Below are positions 19,175-29,414 of a stretch of 64,000 bases of DNA, one piece after another. The DNA comes from Pseudomonas viridiflava (GTDB lineage: Bacteria > Pseudomonadota > Gammaproteobacteria > Pseudomonadales > Pseudomonadaceae). The stretch's first letter is position 1. Each line of letters opens with the position of its first letter. The stretch spans positions 1-64,000 of the forward strand of contig NZ_UTVH01000001.1 of the NCBI RefSeq assembly GCF_900585905.1. The letters are read 5' to 3'. Under the pieces are notes generated by a model, which worked only from the letters and a program-made list of their open reading frames with translations, searched no databases and was not told where the DNA came from. A program made the translations under genes and the position numbers.

Positions 19175-20064
19175 TCAACCCAGCATCCAGCGCAGCGTCT
19201 CTTCCAGTGGCGGGGTTTGCCAGTCTGGCACCAGGTTGCGCAGGCGGGTGTTGTCGCCGCACAGGGTCTTGACCTCGTTGGCGCGCACGAACGCCGGGTT
19301 TACCTGGGGGCGCAGATCATGCCCGGTGATCTCGCGGCACAGGTTGATGACATCGCCCAGCGAGTGGGTCACGCCTGAGCTCACGTTGATGGTCTGGCCC
19401 ACCGGCCTGGCTTGCAGCAACCCGCAATACGCCGCCACTACCGCGCGCACATCACTGAAATCCCGAGACACGTCCAGATTGCCCAACTCCAGGGTGTCAG
19501 CCTTGCGCTTGAAGTGAGCGACGATTTTCGGCAGCAGGAAGTGCTCTTGCTGGCCCTGGCCCGTGTAGTTGAAGGGGCGAGTAATGACAATCGGCAGCCG
19601 CGCTTGCCACAGACGGGCCATGTACTCCATGGCCAGCTTGCTCACCGCATAATCGTTGGCTGGCGCCGTGGCACTGGACTCGTCCAGCCGTCCGCCGCTG
19701 GCATTGCCGTAGACATTGGCACTGCTCGCCAGCAATACGCACTCAGGCGCTTTGCCGCAGGCGGCGAGGGCTTCGAGCAGATTGCGCGTGCCCATCAGGT
19801 TGATTTGATAGAACGCGTCGGCCACGCCATGTCCGACAAAGGCCACCGCCGCCAGATGCACCACCAGATCGGGCTGAATGTCGGCCATCAAGTGTCGCAA
19901 CTGCTGCGCATTGCCCAGGTCAGCCTGGTGATACCCCGGCGCCGAAGAGGCGCTGCGCCCGAGGCCGATGACCTCGCAGCCTCGGCTCGCCAACTCCGCT
20001 GCCATGAAGCGGCCGGTAAAGCCATGAATGCCCGTTATCAGCGCGCGCTTGCCGGAAATACCCA

Positions 20065-20065
<1 letters not shown>
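19175..20065 (-). CDS. rmd: GDP-6-deoxy-4-keto-D-mannose reductase (GDP-D-rhamnose synthesis)
   Basis: The 296-residue short-chain dehydrogenase has the Rossmann motif ALITGIHGFTGRFM near residue 8 and the catalytic Y-x3-K in NDYAVSKLAMEY. It reduces the Gmd product to GDP-D-rhamnose, a donor for D-rhamnan-containing O-antigen or common polysaccharide in Pseudomonas. Its ATG shares one base with the gmd stop, so the two are coupled, which supports Rmd over other epimerases. No A-band transporter or glycosyltransferase genes are adjacent. Confidence 0.88.
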
Positions 20066-21099
<1,034 letters not shown>

Positions 21100-21352
21100 T
21101 CAGCTTTCAACTCCGTTCAAAAGGATGCTGCGGCCACGGCGGGTCAATGGGCCGCTCCGTTGTATTGACCATCCTGGCGACTGCCGCAAGTGTCGGGCGC
21201 CTGGTTAGTTATGCTAGACGACACCGTCGGCAAGTAAAGATGTTGGATTGCGCCACTTGTTAGTTGATAAAAATCCGACCAACTGCCTGTCCCCTTTTTC
21301 AACAGCGCCGATAATCAGAACTACCCCTTCACGCATTATGGACTGATGACCC

Positions 21353-22663
21353 ATGTTTAACTCGCGTCTGAAAAAGGAATTACAGGACCAACAGGTCGAG
21401 TTGGCAATCTACCGGCAGATGGAAGCCGGCATGGACAAACAGATGTTGGCGATGACCCTCGACGCCAACTTTCGCATCACCCATGCCAATCCCAACATCG
21501 TCGCGGCCCTGGGGTTTGGTAATGAGCGCCTTGAGGGGCGGGCGATGGATGAGTTCCTGCCGCCTTATGTCAAGCAGCTTCCCTGTTATGGCGATTTGCG
21601 GGCGGCCCTGGATAAGCATGAGCCGATCATCGATAACTACCGTTTCCTACGCAAGGATGGCGGCCTGGTGTGGGTGCGTGCGATCTGGTATCCGATTGTT
21701 GCCGAGGGCAAACTGGTACAGATCCGCTGCGTGGGCAGTGACATTACCCACACCATCGAAAAAGCCGCTGAAAATGCTGCATTCATTCAGGCGTTGTTGC
21801 GCTCCACGGCAGTGATCGAGTTCGATCTGAAGGGGCAAGTGCTGACCGCCAACGACCAGTTTCTGCGTGGCATGGGGTACAGCCTGACGCAAATCCGTGG
21901 CAAGCATCACAGCGTTTTCTGCGACCCGCAGGAGACTTCAACGTCGCAGTACAAGGAGTTTTGGGCGACGCTCAATCGTGGCGAATTCGTTGCCGGGCGG
22001 TTCAAGCGCATTGACGCCAATGGTCGCGTGATCTGGCTGGAGGCGACCTACAACCCGGTGCACGACGCCCAGGGCAAGCTCTACAAGGTGGTGAAGTTCG
22101 CTACCGTCGTGACCGATCAGGTAGAGCGCGAGGTGGAGGTCAGCGAAGCGGCCGGTATCGCCTTCGATATTTCCCAGCAGACCGATCTCAGCGCCCAGCG
22201 CGGCGCAGCAGTGGTGCAGGACACTGTGCAGACCATGCGCAAGATTTCCGAGGAGATGCAGTCGGCGTCCGAAGGCATCGAGGCGCTGGGCAAGCAGTCG
22301 TTGCTGATCAGCTCCATCGTGCAGACCATTGGCGGGATCGCTCAGCAAACCAACCTGTTGGCCCTCAACGCGGCCATTGAGGCAGCACGTGCCGGTGAGC
22401 AGGGCCGTGGGTTTGCGGTGGTTGCCGATGAAGTCAGGCAACTGGCCGGGCGCACCAGTGCCGCCACCGAGGAAATCGTCAGCGTGGTTCAGCAGAACCA
22501 GAATCTGGTGGATGCGGCGGTACGGGGTATGGCCAACAGTCGCACCCAGGCAGAGCAGGGCCTGGGGCTGGCCAATGACGCAGGTTCAGTGATCGTCGAG
22601 ATCCAGGAAGGTGCGCGGCAGGTGGTGGGGGCCGTCAGCCGTTTCGCCAATCAACTGAAATAG
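21353..22663 (+). CDS. bdlA: Soluble PAS-PAS methyl-accepting protein, BdlA-like
   Basis: The 436-residue protein has no membrane segment. It carries two PAS domains (about 33-140 and 150-265, the second with [11 protein letters not shown] before it) and a C-terminal chemoreceptor signalling hairpin with [20 protein letters not shown] and [16 protein letters not shown]. This matches the layout of P. aeruginosa BdlA, which links c-di-GMP and nutrient cues to biofilm dispersion. It lies between sugar-nucleotide genes and the exopolysaccharide operon, but as a separate plus-strand transcript. Other two-PAS receptors share the layout, so the symbol is tentative. Confidence 0.8.
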   Translation: MFNSRLKKELQDQQVELAIYRQMEAGMDKQMLAMTLDANFRITHANPNIVAALGFGNERLEGRAMDEFLPPYVKQLPCYGDLRAALDKHEPIIDNYRFLRKDGGLVWVRAIWYPIVAEGKLVQIRCVGSDITHTIEKAAENAAFIQALLRSTAVIEFDLKGQVLTANDQFLRGMGYSLTQIRGKHHSVFCDPQETSTSQYKEFWATLNRGEFVAGRFKRIDANGRVIWLEATYNPVHDAQGKLYKVVKFATVVTDQVEREVEVSEAAGIAFDISQQTDLSAQRGAAVVQDTVQTMRKISEEMQSASEGIEALGKQSLLISSIVQTIGGIAQQTNLLALNAAIEAARAGEQGRGFAVVADEVRQLAGRTSAATEEIVSVVQQNQNLVDAAVRGMANSRTQAEQGLGLANDAGSVIVEIQEGARQVVGAVSRFANQLK

Positions 22664-22771
22664 CGCCCGGGCACAGCTCTTCGGCACACGGCGGCTGCAA
22701 AAGGCGCTTAACACACGCCCGAGCATTGAGTACCCTTGGCGGTCGAAAACCGCCTGGGAATTGCAGCCTCG

Positions 22772-23935
22772 ATGAACCCCTCTTTCAAGCACTGGCGCAA
22801 GGCGCTGGGCTGGGCCGTGCCCTTTGCCTTGCTGCTCGCCGGTTGCGACAGCGCGGATAAAACCCCCGCGCCACCGGCCCAAGCGCCACACACCACCTAC
22901 ACCCAGGCTGACTGGAATGCGCTGCCCGCCGTGTCTGACGCAGACCTGCAGGCAGGCTTCGCGGCCTGGCGCAGCGCGTGCGTGCGGCTCAAGGCCGACG
23001 GAGTCTGGGGCGCCACTTGCGCGGCGGCAGCCAACGTGCCGCTGAACGCCGCTCCTGAACAGGTGCGCAGCTTTCTGCAGGAGCAGCTGCAGGTCTACAG
23101 TTTGCGCTCGGCCACTGGCAGCACCGATGGCTTGATCACCGGTTATTACGAACCTGTGTACCCCGGCAGCCTGACCAGGACTGCCAAGGCGACGGTACCC
23201 ATCTATGGCGTGCCGGATGACCTGATCATCGTCAATCTTGAAAGCATCTATCCCGAACTCAAGGGCAAGCGGCTGCGCGGACGCCTTGATGGTCGCGTGC
23301 TCAAACCGTATGACGATGCCGCGACGATCAATGCACAGGGCCTGAACGCGCCGGTGGTGGCCTGGCTGACGGACCCGATGGACCTGCAGTTTCTGCAGAT
23401 TCAAGGCTCCGGCCGGGTGCGCCTGGAGAACGGCCAGCAGCTGCGCATCGGTTATGCCGATCAGAACGGCCGACCGTACCGTGCCATCGGGCGCTGGTTG
23501 GTGGAGCAGGGTGAGCTGAAGAAAGAAGACGTGACCATGGGCGCCATCGCCGCCTGGGCCAAGGCGAATCCGCAGCGTATCAACGAGCTGCTGGCCAGCA
23601 ACCCGAGCTACGTGTTCTTCGCCCGCAACCCGGACAGCAACGAAGGGCCTCGGGGTTCGCTCAATGTGCCACTGACCGCAGGCTATAGCGTGGCAATTGA
23701 TCGCAAGGTGATTCCGCTGGGCAGCTTGCTGTGGTTGTCCACCACCCGCCCGGACGGCAGCGCCCTGGTGCGCCCGGTGGCCGCCCAGGACACCGGCGGC
23801 GCCATCGCGGGCGAAGTACGCGCCGACCTGTTCTGGGGCACCGGCGATGATGCCGGTCATCTGGCCGGTGACATGAAGCAGAAAGGCAATGTCTGGCTGC
23901 TCTGGCCCAAAGGCATGGCCTTGCCGCAGGGCTAG
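22772..23935 (+). CDS. mltA: Membrane-bound lytic murein transglycosylase A
   Basis: The 387-residue lipoprotein cleaves peptidoglycan glycan strands at the inner face of the outer membrane. It has a lipobox LLAGC near residue 24, MltA phrases GLITGYYEPVYPGSL, FLQIQGSGRVRLENG, ASNPSYVFFARN, and a C-terminal 3D domain with AAQDTGGAIAGEVRADLFWG, whose Asp is the catalytic residue. ATG 22772 was chosen because it places the signal peptide correctly; an upstream in-frame start adds 12 residues with no good ribosome binding site. Confidence 0.95.
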   Translation: MNPSFKHWRKALGWAVPFALLLAGCDSADKTPAPPAQAPHTTYTQADWNALPAVSDADLQAGFAAWRSACVRLKADGVWGATCAAAANVPLNAAPEQVRSFLQEQLQVYSLRSATGSTDGLITGYYEPVYPGSLTRTAKATVPIYGVPDDLIIVNLESIYPELKGKRLRGRLDGRVLKPYDDAATINAQGLNAPVVAWLTDPMDLQFLQIQGSGRVRLENGQQLRIGYADQNGRPYRAIGRWLVEQGELKKEDVTMGAIAAWAKANPQRINELLASNPSYVFFARNPDSNEGPRGSLNVPLTAGYSVAIDRKVIPLGSLLWLSTTRPDGSALVRPVAAQDTGGAIAGEVRADLFWGTGDDAGHLAGDMKQKGNVWLLWPKGMALPQG

Positions 23936-24323
23936 CCTGATGAGGGCTGCCGAAGGCTGCGAATAAATACGGCTGACACACCGCCATTCGCCGCCCGCGG
24001 CAGTTCTTAAACTTAGTGAATTGAAACGCTTCGCACTTTAAGAGATCCCCGGTCGTCCGGACGCTACCCTGTGGCACAGCAACCGTAGACCTGTGGGAGC
24101 GCACGAGCACCGCGAGGCCGCGATAGCGATGTATCAGCCAAAGCCGCCATCGCTGCCTCGCGGTGCTCGGTGGAACGCCACCCCGGGAGCTCCTACAGAA
24201 AAGTGTTTGCTGGGAGAACGCGCTGTGTTCAGGGCATATGCCGCGCTACAAGTTTCAACGGTAGACCTTACAAAAGTCGGTGCATCTGGCGGTGTCGGTG
24301 CTAGGCATGCATCGTGGAAGGAC
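23936..24323. other. 388-bp convergent intergenic region
   Basis: This gap separates mltA from the last gene of the exopolysaccharide operon (convergent). It holds one family B palindrome at 24091-24198 and no supported gene. Confidence 0.6.
24091..24198. repeat. REP-like palindrome, family B (copy 2)
   Basis: CTGTGGGAGCGCACGAGCAC starts the left arm and GGAGCTCCTACAG ends the right arm. The inner arms GAGCACCGCGAGGCCGCGAT and ATCGCTGCCTCGCGGTGCTC are almost perfect inverse copies around GTATCAG. It is slightly longer than the other copies because about 15 bases are added in the right arm. Confidence 0.85.
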
Positions 24324-25217
24324 CTACTTCTGCAACGCCTTGACCAGTTCCGGCGTCACGTAATGCGGGCCGTCGAACAGGTATAGGGGGTAGCCGTCGT
24401 AGGCTGCCAGCTGAGGTTTCAGCTCTTCGGCGGTGGCAGAGCGAAAGCCGCCACCGAATTGCGGGCGGAACGCTTCGGCGATGATGCGTACGCGGTCCTT
24501 GCCCAGGCGTTTGCGCAGGGCGTCGGCATAGGTACGGGCCACCGGGGCCGTGCGGGCGTAGACGCCGACGCCATCCTGGAAGAACACGCCGATGTCGTCT
24601 GGCAGCCATTGCTTGAGCCAGTCGGCGGTGGCGGCGGGGCCGATGTTGGCGCCGTCGTAAACGCTGATCCACAAAGGCCTTGGCAATTTCGCCAGCAGCG
24701 CAGGCAATTCCTTGGCTTTGCTCCAGCTGGGATCGACTTCGGCGGGGAAGTAATAGCCGGTGACGTGCAAGGGCAGGGACAGTGTGGCTATTTTTTCCGA
24801 GAGCGCGGCCAGCTGCCTGACTTCGTCCCGTGAACGGTTTTCGCTGAAATAACCGGCCAGGCCGATGATGACATCCTGCGCCCAGGGCTCTTTGCCGATG
24901 CGCGTCCAGTCAGGCATGACCGGCGCATTCGGCAGGCCTGTCCCCGGCACGAAGGCCAGGTCGTCCACCACCGTCCACTGCACCAGCAGTTCCCGTGCGC
25001 CCAGCTTGTGCCAGTCGCCCTTGATATTGACGGTGGCGTTGTCCGGTTGCCAGACCATACCGACAATGCCCGGATTCAGCGGTTTTACAGCATTCGCATA
25101 CAACATGGCGATACCCGTCCCTATGATCGCTGCGAGCAGCACAGCGGTCAGAGTGGCACGGTTGGGGCGTCGGCTCCTAATCTTCAAGGCAACGTCTGCT
25201 GAATGCGCTGATGCCAT
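24324..25217 (-). CDS. Glycoside-hydrolase-like protein of the exopolysaccharide operon
   Basis: The 297-residue protein has one N-terminal membrane or signal segment (about 22-44) and a periplasmic domain that reads like a TIM-barrel hydrolase of the DUF4434 type. Acidic strand-end candidates are GYYFPAEVDPSW, VFFQDGVGVY and RIIAEAFRP. In exopolysaccharide operons a periplasmic hydrolase typically trims polymer or prevents periplasmic build-up. Its start overlaps the AlgJ/AlgX-like gene by 34 bases, so it belongs to the operon and is its last gene. The family assignment is from memory and is the least secure in the operon. Confidence 0.6.
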   Translation of the reverse strand: MASAHSADVALKIRSRRPNRATLTAVLLAAIIGTGIAMLYANAVKPLNPGIVGMVWQPDNATVNIKGDWHKLGARELLVQWTVVDDLAFVPGTGLPNAPVMPDWTRIGKEPWAQDVIIGLAGYFSENRSRDEVRQLAALSEKIATLSLPLHVTGYYFPAEVDPSWSKAKELPALLAKLPRPLWISVYDGANIGPAATADWLKQWLPDDIGVFFQDGVGVYARTAPVARTYADALRKRLGKDRVRIIAEAFRPQFGGGFRSATAEELKPQLAAYDGYPLYLFDGPHYVTPELVKALQK

Positions 25218-26173
25218 TGGCTCAACGACGTTACACCCTTGGCATTCCAGTTCGCCGAAGCGTCAGGGCCGAGGTTGAACTGGCCCTCGTTGAACTGCCA
25301 GACGATCACCTGCGGCTTGTGCCCGGCAAAGTCAGGCGATTCCAGGTATTGCAGCAGCGTTGCCCAGGGCCCGACGTCACCGGGGTTCCAGGTCAGAGTG
25401 ACCGGACGATCCAGCGCATTGGACAGCTTCTGGGTAAAGCCCAGGTAAGGCTGCACGAAACTGTTGCCGATGACATGCACCGGTGCTGGCGCGTCGTCGA
25501 TCAGCAGGTCTTTCTCCACCTGATGGCGCACGGTGTAGATGTCGCGGCCAATAGCCTTGCGCTTGATGGCCGGCAGGAAGTTGCTGGCCAGATCACCAAA
25601 GGCGCGTTTGTCGAACCACTCGCCAAGCACCGCACCGCCGCCGGGTTGACCCTGCAGGCGATAACGTTCATTGATCAGTTTGGCGGTGGCGTCGGCAGTG
25701 TTCTCGGCGCTCCAGGCAGTCCAGTGATAGTCGGCGCGGTAAAACGCTGTCTGCTGGCCCTGTTCGGTGCGCTGCAGGATCGGCTTGATGTTCAGCGTCG
25801 TCAGCCCGGCGCTGGTCATCGCGCTCTGCAACTGCTCATAACGCTGGGCAACGGCCGGGCTCAGCGGTTGATCAGCGGGCAGACGCTGGGCGTAGAACGG
25901 CGCCTTCATTGGCACCACCAGCACCACCAAAGCGATTTTTTTGCGCGCCAGTTGCTGCTGCACGTCCTTGATCAGGCCGATGCTGCGGGTCGTCCCGGCA
26001 TTATCAACCTTGCTCACGCTTTCCCAGGCGGGAAAAAGCCAGCCGTCCTTGCCACTGATGACGGCCGATGCCGCCTGCGCAGCGTTACCGGACAGGCTCA
26101 GCAGCGTGGCGGCGATCAGCGCCGAAAGCGGAAGGCGGCGGGCAACACGGGCGGTTTTCGTTAAGACGGTCAT
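25184..26173 (-). CDS. AlgJ/AlgX-like SGNH O-acetyltransferase of exopolysaccharide operon
   Basis: The 329-residue exported protein has a signal peptide ending NAAQA and the AlgX/AlgJ/WssI-type SGNH fold. The Asp-His pair is in RADYHWTAWSAENTA and the nucleophile Ser is in HVIGNSFVQPYLG. This is the catalytic triad used in alginate and cellulose acetylation. Its ATG overlaps the stop of the AlgF-like gene. Together with that gene it implies that the polymer made by this operon is O-acetylated. No AlgI-type membrane acyltransferase is seen in the window, so the acetyl donor path is unclear. Confidence 0.82.
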   Translation of the reverse strand: MTVLTKTARVARRLPLSALIAATLLSLSGNAAQAASAVISGKDGWLFPAWESVSKVDNAGTTRSIGLIKDVQQQLARKKIALVVLVVPMKAPFYAQRLPADQPLSPAVAQRYEQLQSAMTSAGLTTLNIKPILQRTEQGQQTAFYRADYHWTAWSAENTADATAKLINERYRLQGQPGGGAVLGEWFDKRAFGDLASNFLPAIKRKAIGRDIYTVRHQVEKDLLIDDAPAPVHVIGNSFVQPYLGFTQKLSNALDRPVTLTWNPGDVGPWATLLQYLESPDFAGHKPQVIVWQFNEGQFNLGPDASANWNAKGVTSLSQWHQRIQQTLP

Positions 26174-26835
26174 GGCGCGGTCTGATCGACGAGGCCAACC
26201 AGGCGTGGTGACTGAGCTGAACCGATCAGGAACAGGCTGTAGCGATCACCAGCCTTGAACGGCTCAAGCTTGAACGGCAGGCCTGCACTCGGGCCGCAGC
26301 TGGCAATCAGCGTAGCCTGCACCGGGTTGATGGTGCGTTGCGCCTGGCCTTTGAGCGGCAACTGGCTGAACACGCTGGAACCGTTGGCCAGTTTGATATC
26401 GGCCTTGTCGCAACCAGGGTTCATGTTGTAGACATTGAGCTCGGCGCGCAGGTCCTTGCCGCGCACCTGCGGATCGATTACCACGCGGGGCGCGACGGCA
26501 GGGTTGCTGTCCAGAATCAAGGTGACGAAGGCACTGACGGGCGCCTTGATGTCCTTGATCTCGCGACCGTTCACGCTCAGGCGCACCGACTGGCGCGCAT
26601 CCACCACCTGAAACGGGCTGGCCACGGTGGTCTGCGCCGACAGGTTGAAGCTGGTGCCTTTGTCGAGGCTCACTTGCGCAGCGGCGTCCGCGGGGTTGAC
26701 CACGCGCACCCAGGCCGAGCCTTCCGGCAGCTTGGAGGCGTACAGCTGAGCGATTTCAGAAGCGGCCTGAGCCGCTGTGGCGGCCAGGCTCAGGCCCAGC
26801 CACAAACAGATTCGAGGGAACATAAGAGGCCTCAA
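26170..26835 (-). CDS. AlgF-like periplasmic acetylation accessory protein
   Basis: The 221-residue exported protein (signal peptide ending TAAQA) resembles AlgF, the periplasmic protein required with AlgI and AlgJ to acetylate alginate. Features are the opening AQLYASKLPEGSAWVRVVNP and two beta-rich repeats, with a Cys in MNPGCDKAD and another in LIASCGPSAG. It overlaps both neighbours by four bases. Similarity to AlgF is at the level of fold and phrase rather than strong identity, but the neighbouring AlgJ/AlgX-like gene supports it. Confidence 0.72.
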   Translation of the reverse strand: MRPLMFPRICLWLGLSLAATAAQAASEIAQLYASKLPEGSAWVRVVNPADAAAQVSLDKGTSFNLSAQTTVASPFQVVDARQSVRLSVNGREIKDIKAPVSAFVTLILDSNPAVAPRVVIDPQVRGKDLRAELNVYNMNPGCDKADIKLANGSSVFSQLPLKGQAQRTINPVQATLIASCGPSAGLPFKLEPFKAGDRYSLFLIGSAQSPRLVGLVDQTAP

Positions 26836-29414
26836 TAGGAGTAAGTCAGGCGAGCGAACACGCCTTTGGCGCGATCGTCGCCAGACACTTTCACTCGGTA
26901 TTGCAGAGAAAAATCCACATAGGAACGCGGCGCGTTGTAAGCGTCTTCGCGGAACCAGTAGCGCACGTTGTTACCCACGCCAACGCCTGCGGCATGGCCG
27001 GACGAATAGTCAGTGCCGCCATCGGCGCCGTTCTTGCTGTTCATCTTCGAGTCGTAATCGTAAGCCGCGACCACGTGCGGGAAGGTGACCCAGCGCGAGC
27101 CGGTGCCGCCGATGGCGTAGCTGCGGCCACCTTGCCATTCGCTGTTGATGTAGTTGCGCGAATCGTTGATGTAGTGACCCGCTTCGGCGAACAGCTGCGA
27201 CGTCCACCAGCTTGGCGTATCGACCCGCAGATCGGTGCCGATGCTGGAACCGTAGCCCAGACGCAGCAGCCAGTCGCCGTCGATGTCGGACGAGCCCAGG
27301 GGGAAGGTGCGTTCAAACGCCGCCATGACGTTGAGCGACGAGAACGGTTTGATCCGGACGCCGAGTGCGCCTTGCAGCGCGTCCAGGCCGGTGTCGGAAT
27401 CACCTTCCTTGGCCCACAGCGTATCGGTCACGCGGCCATATAGCTCGACAAAGCGGGCATTGCGATAACCCAGCGGCCGCCACGACAGTTCGGTGGTGTT
27501 TTGCAGGCTGTCATTGCTACCGCTGCTGCCACCGCTGCCAGCGTTACCATTGGAACCCGTGCTGGGCGCTGAACTCAGGCCGCTGCTGGAACTGTTGCCT
27601 CGATAACTGGTGGTATTGATCAAGCCCCAGGTGCGCGAGACATCGGCCACCGCGCGGCGGGTATCGAACAGTTGCTGGGCGGGCATTTGCAGCTCGCCGG
27701 ATTTTTCCGCGTCGATCACGCGTTTGAAATAGCCCACGGCCTGCTCGTCGTCGTTGACCCGCATGGCGTTGTACGCCGCATCCTGGGTCGCCGTTGGCGG
27801 CAGCGGGGCGGCGGCGTCGGCCTTGCGGAATGACTCGTGCGCGGCGTCATCGTCACCGGCCTGCACCGACAGATAAGCCACTTGCAGGTCGCTCATGCCT
27901 TCCAGTTCGCCCGCATCACGCGCCTGCTGCAAGCGCTCGCGAGCGGTGCGACGCTGACCGAGGGCGGCGTAGAGGCTGGCCTCTTCGTAAGTCGGCAAGC
28001 TGCCCAGGGCGAGTGCCTGGGTAAAATCCTTGCGCGCTCCGGCATCGTCGCCGGTCTGCTGACGCAGGCTTCCACGCTGAGCCAGCAGGCGCGCGTTGTC
28101 GCCATTGGCGGCAATGCCCTGGCTGGCGGCGTCGATGGCTTGCGGCAACTGCTTCTGTTCAGTCAGTGCGCTGACCAGCAGGCTGCGATAAGCCGGGTTT
28201 TCCGGCGCACGGCGGATAGCTTCGCTGGCCAGGGTCGCGGCCGAAGCGGCGTCTTTGCGGGCCAGTGCGGCGTACGCCTGCACGGCGATGTCGGTGCCAC
28301 CATCGCGCTGGTTGCCCGGCCAGATGTCGCAGATCAGGCCGAAGGCGCTTTCCTGACAGTTCAGCGCAGGCGCCGGGAAGCGGGCTGCGACTTTCACGCC
28401 GTTGTTCTGTTGCCGCACGGCGACCTGGGCCGCCGCACGCCGACGCGCCACTTCACCGCTGTCATCTGCTGGCAGTTTTTCCAGCTGATCCAGTGCCTGC
28501 TGCGGTTGGCCATTGGCCAGGGCCAGGTCTGCGGCGAAGAAACGAATCTCGCGCTCTTCGGATTCCAGCAGGCCGTCGATGGCCAGGGCCTTGTTCAGGT
28601 CGGCCTGGGCCGCCTGAACCTTGCCCTGACGGTTCAATGCATAGCTGCGCAGAATCCACGGCGCGATTTCGCCATCATCCTGGGCCAGCGCGCCGGTGGC
28701 CGCCTGTTCCGCGCCACCGAAATCCTTTGACGCGAGCAGGGCGCTGATCAGCAGTTGCTGATGCGCGCTGATCTCGGGTGACCAACCTACGGCCTTGCGC
28801 GCCTGATCCACTGCCAGTGGCAGATTGTTCTGTTGCAGCGCGCGATAACCGGCGATGGCCAACGGAGCAGCGAGCTGACGGCGAATGGCTTCGCGGCGCA
28901 TCAGCAGCGCGTCGTCATTGGGGAACACCCGCAAGGCCTCAGTGGTGGCCTGATCGGCTTGCGCCAGTTGCTGTTGGCGTTGCAGGGACTCAATCAGCAG
29001 CAGCCGATAATCCATACGCCTCGGCGCCTGGGCGACAGCCTTGCGCGCCGACTCGGCAGCGAGGGCGAAATTGTCCCGGTCGTAGGCCTTGAAGGCTTGG
29101 GCGGCAACGGCGAACCCCGGTTCAGCAGGGCGCGCTTTCTGTTGTGGATAACGGCGCGGGTTGTCGCGCAGCTCCTTGTCGCGTTGCGCCAGCTCGATCA
29201 GACGATTGAGGCGGGTAATGTCGGCGCGCTGACGCAGGGCTTCGCGGGCCTTGGCAATCGCCAGGTCGTAGTCCTTGCGGTCGTAGGCGGCATAGGCTTC
29301 GTTGGCGCTCTGGTACGCAGGGCCGGTCAACGGCAGCGGCAGGGTTTCGCCATGGCTCAGTGCGGGCACAAGACTCATGCCCGCCACCATCAGGCTCAGC
29401 AGCGAGCGTTTCAT
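26832..29414 (-). CDS. nfrA: NfrA-like outer-membrane exopolysaccharide export protein (TPR plus beta-barrel)
   Basis: The 860-residue protein has a signal peptide (to about residue 22), roughly 550 residues of TPR-like helical repeats (for example EAYAAYDRKDYDLAIAKAREAL), a Gly/Ser-rich linker near 619-636, and a C-terminal region with the NfrA barrel-like phrases FVELYGRVTDTLWAKEGD and an aromatic end LTYSY. NfrA of E. coli is the outer-membrane receptor of phage N4, and the layout parallels PgaA and BcsC exporters. It overlaps the synthase and AlgF-like genes by four bases on each side. It would take polymer across the outer membrane. Confidence 0.85.
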   Translation of the reverse strand: MKRSLLSLMVAGMSLVPALSHGETLPLPLTGPAYQSANEAYAAYDRKDYDLAIAKAREALRQRADITRLNRLIELAQRDKELRDNPRRYPQQKARPAEPGFAVAAQAFKAYDRDNFALAAESARKAVAQAPRRMDYRLLLIESLQRQQQLAQADQATTEALRVFPNDDALLMRREAIRRQLAAPLAIAGYRALQQNNLPLAVDQARKAVGWSPEISAHQQLLISALLASKDFGGAEQAATGALAQDDGEIAPWILRSYALNRQGKVQAAQADLNKALAIDGLLESEEREIRFFAADLALANGQPQQALDQLEKLPADDSGEVARRRAAAQVAVRQQNNGVKVAARFPAPALNCQESAFGLICDIWPGNQRDGGTDIAVQAYAALARKDAASAATLASEAIRRAPENPAYRSLLVSALTEQKQLPQAIDAASQGIAANGDNARLLAQRGSLRQQTGDDAGARKDFTQALALGSLPTYEEASLYAALGQRRTARERLQQARDAGELEGMSDLQVAYLSVQAGDDDAAHESFRKADAAAPLPPTATQDAAYNAMRVNDDEQAVGYFKRVIDAEKSGELQMPAQQLFDTRRAVADVSRTWGLINTTSYRGNSSSSGLSSAPSTGSNGNAGSGGSSGSNDSLQNTTELSWRPLGYRNARFVELYGRVTDTLWAKEGDSDTGLDALQGALGVRIKPFSSLNVMAAFERTFPLGSSDIDGDWLLRLGYGSSIGTDLRVDTPSWWTSQLFAEAGHYINDSRNYINSEWQGGRSYAIGGTGSRWVTFPHVVAAYDYDSKMNSKNGADGGTDYSSGHAAGVGVGNNVRYWFREDAYNAPRSYVDFSLQYRVKVSGDDRAKGVFARLTYSY

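Noticed and set aside
24301..24672. 123-codon minus-strand frame within the hydrolase-like gene
   Set aside because: Out of frame with the supported gene and rich in Arg and Pro as expected of a shadow.
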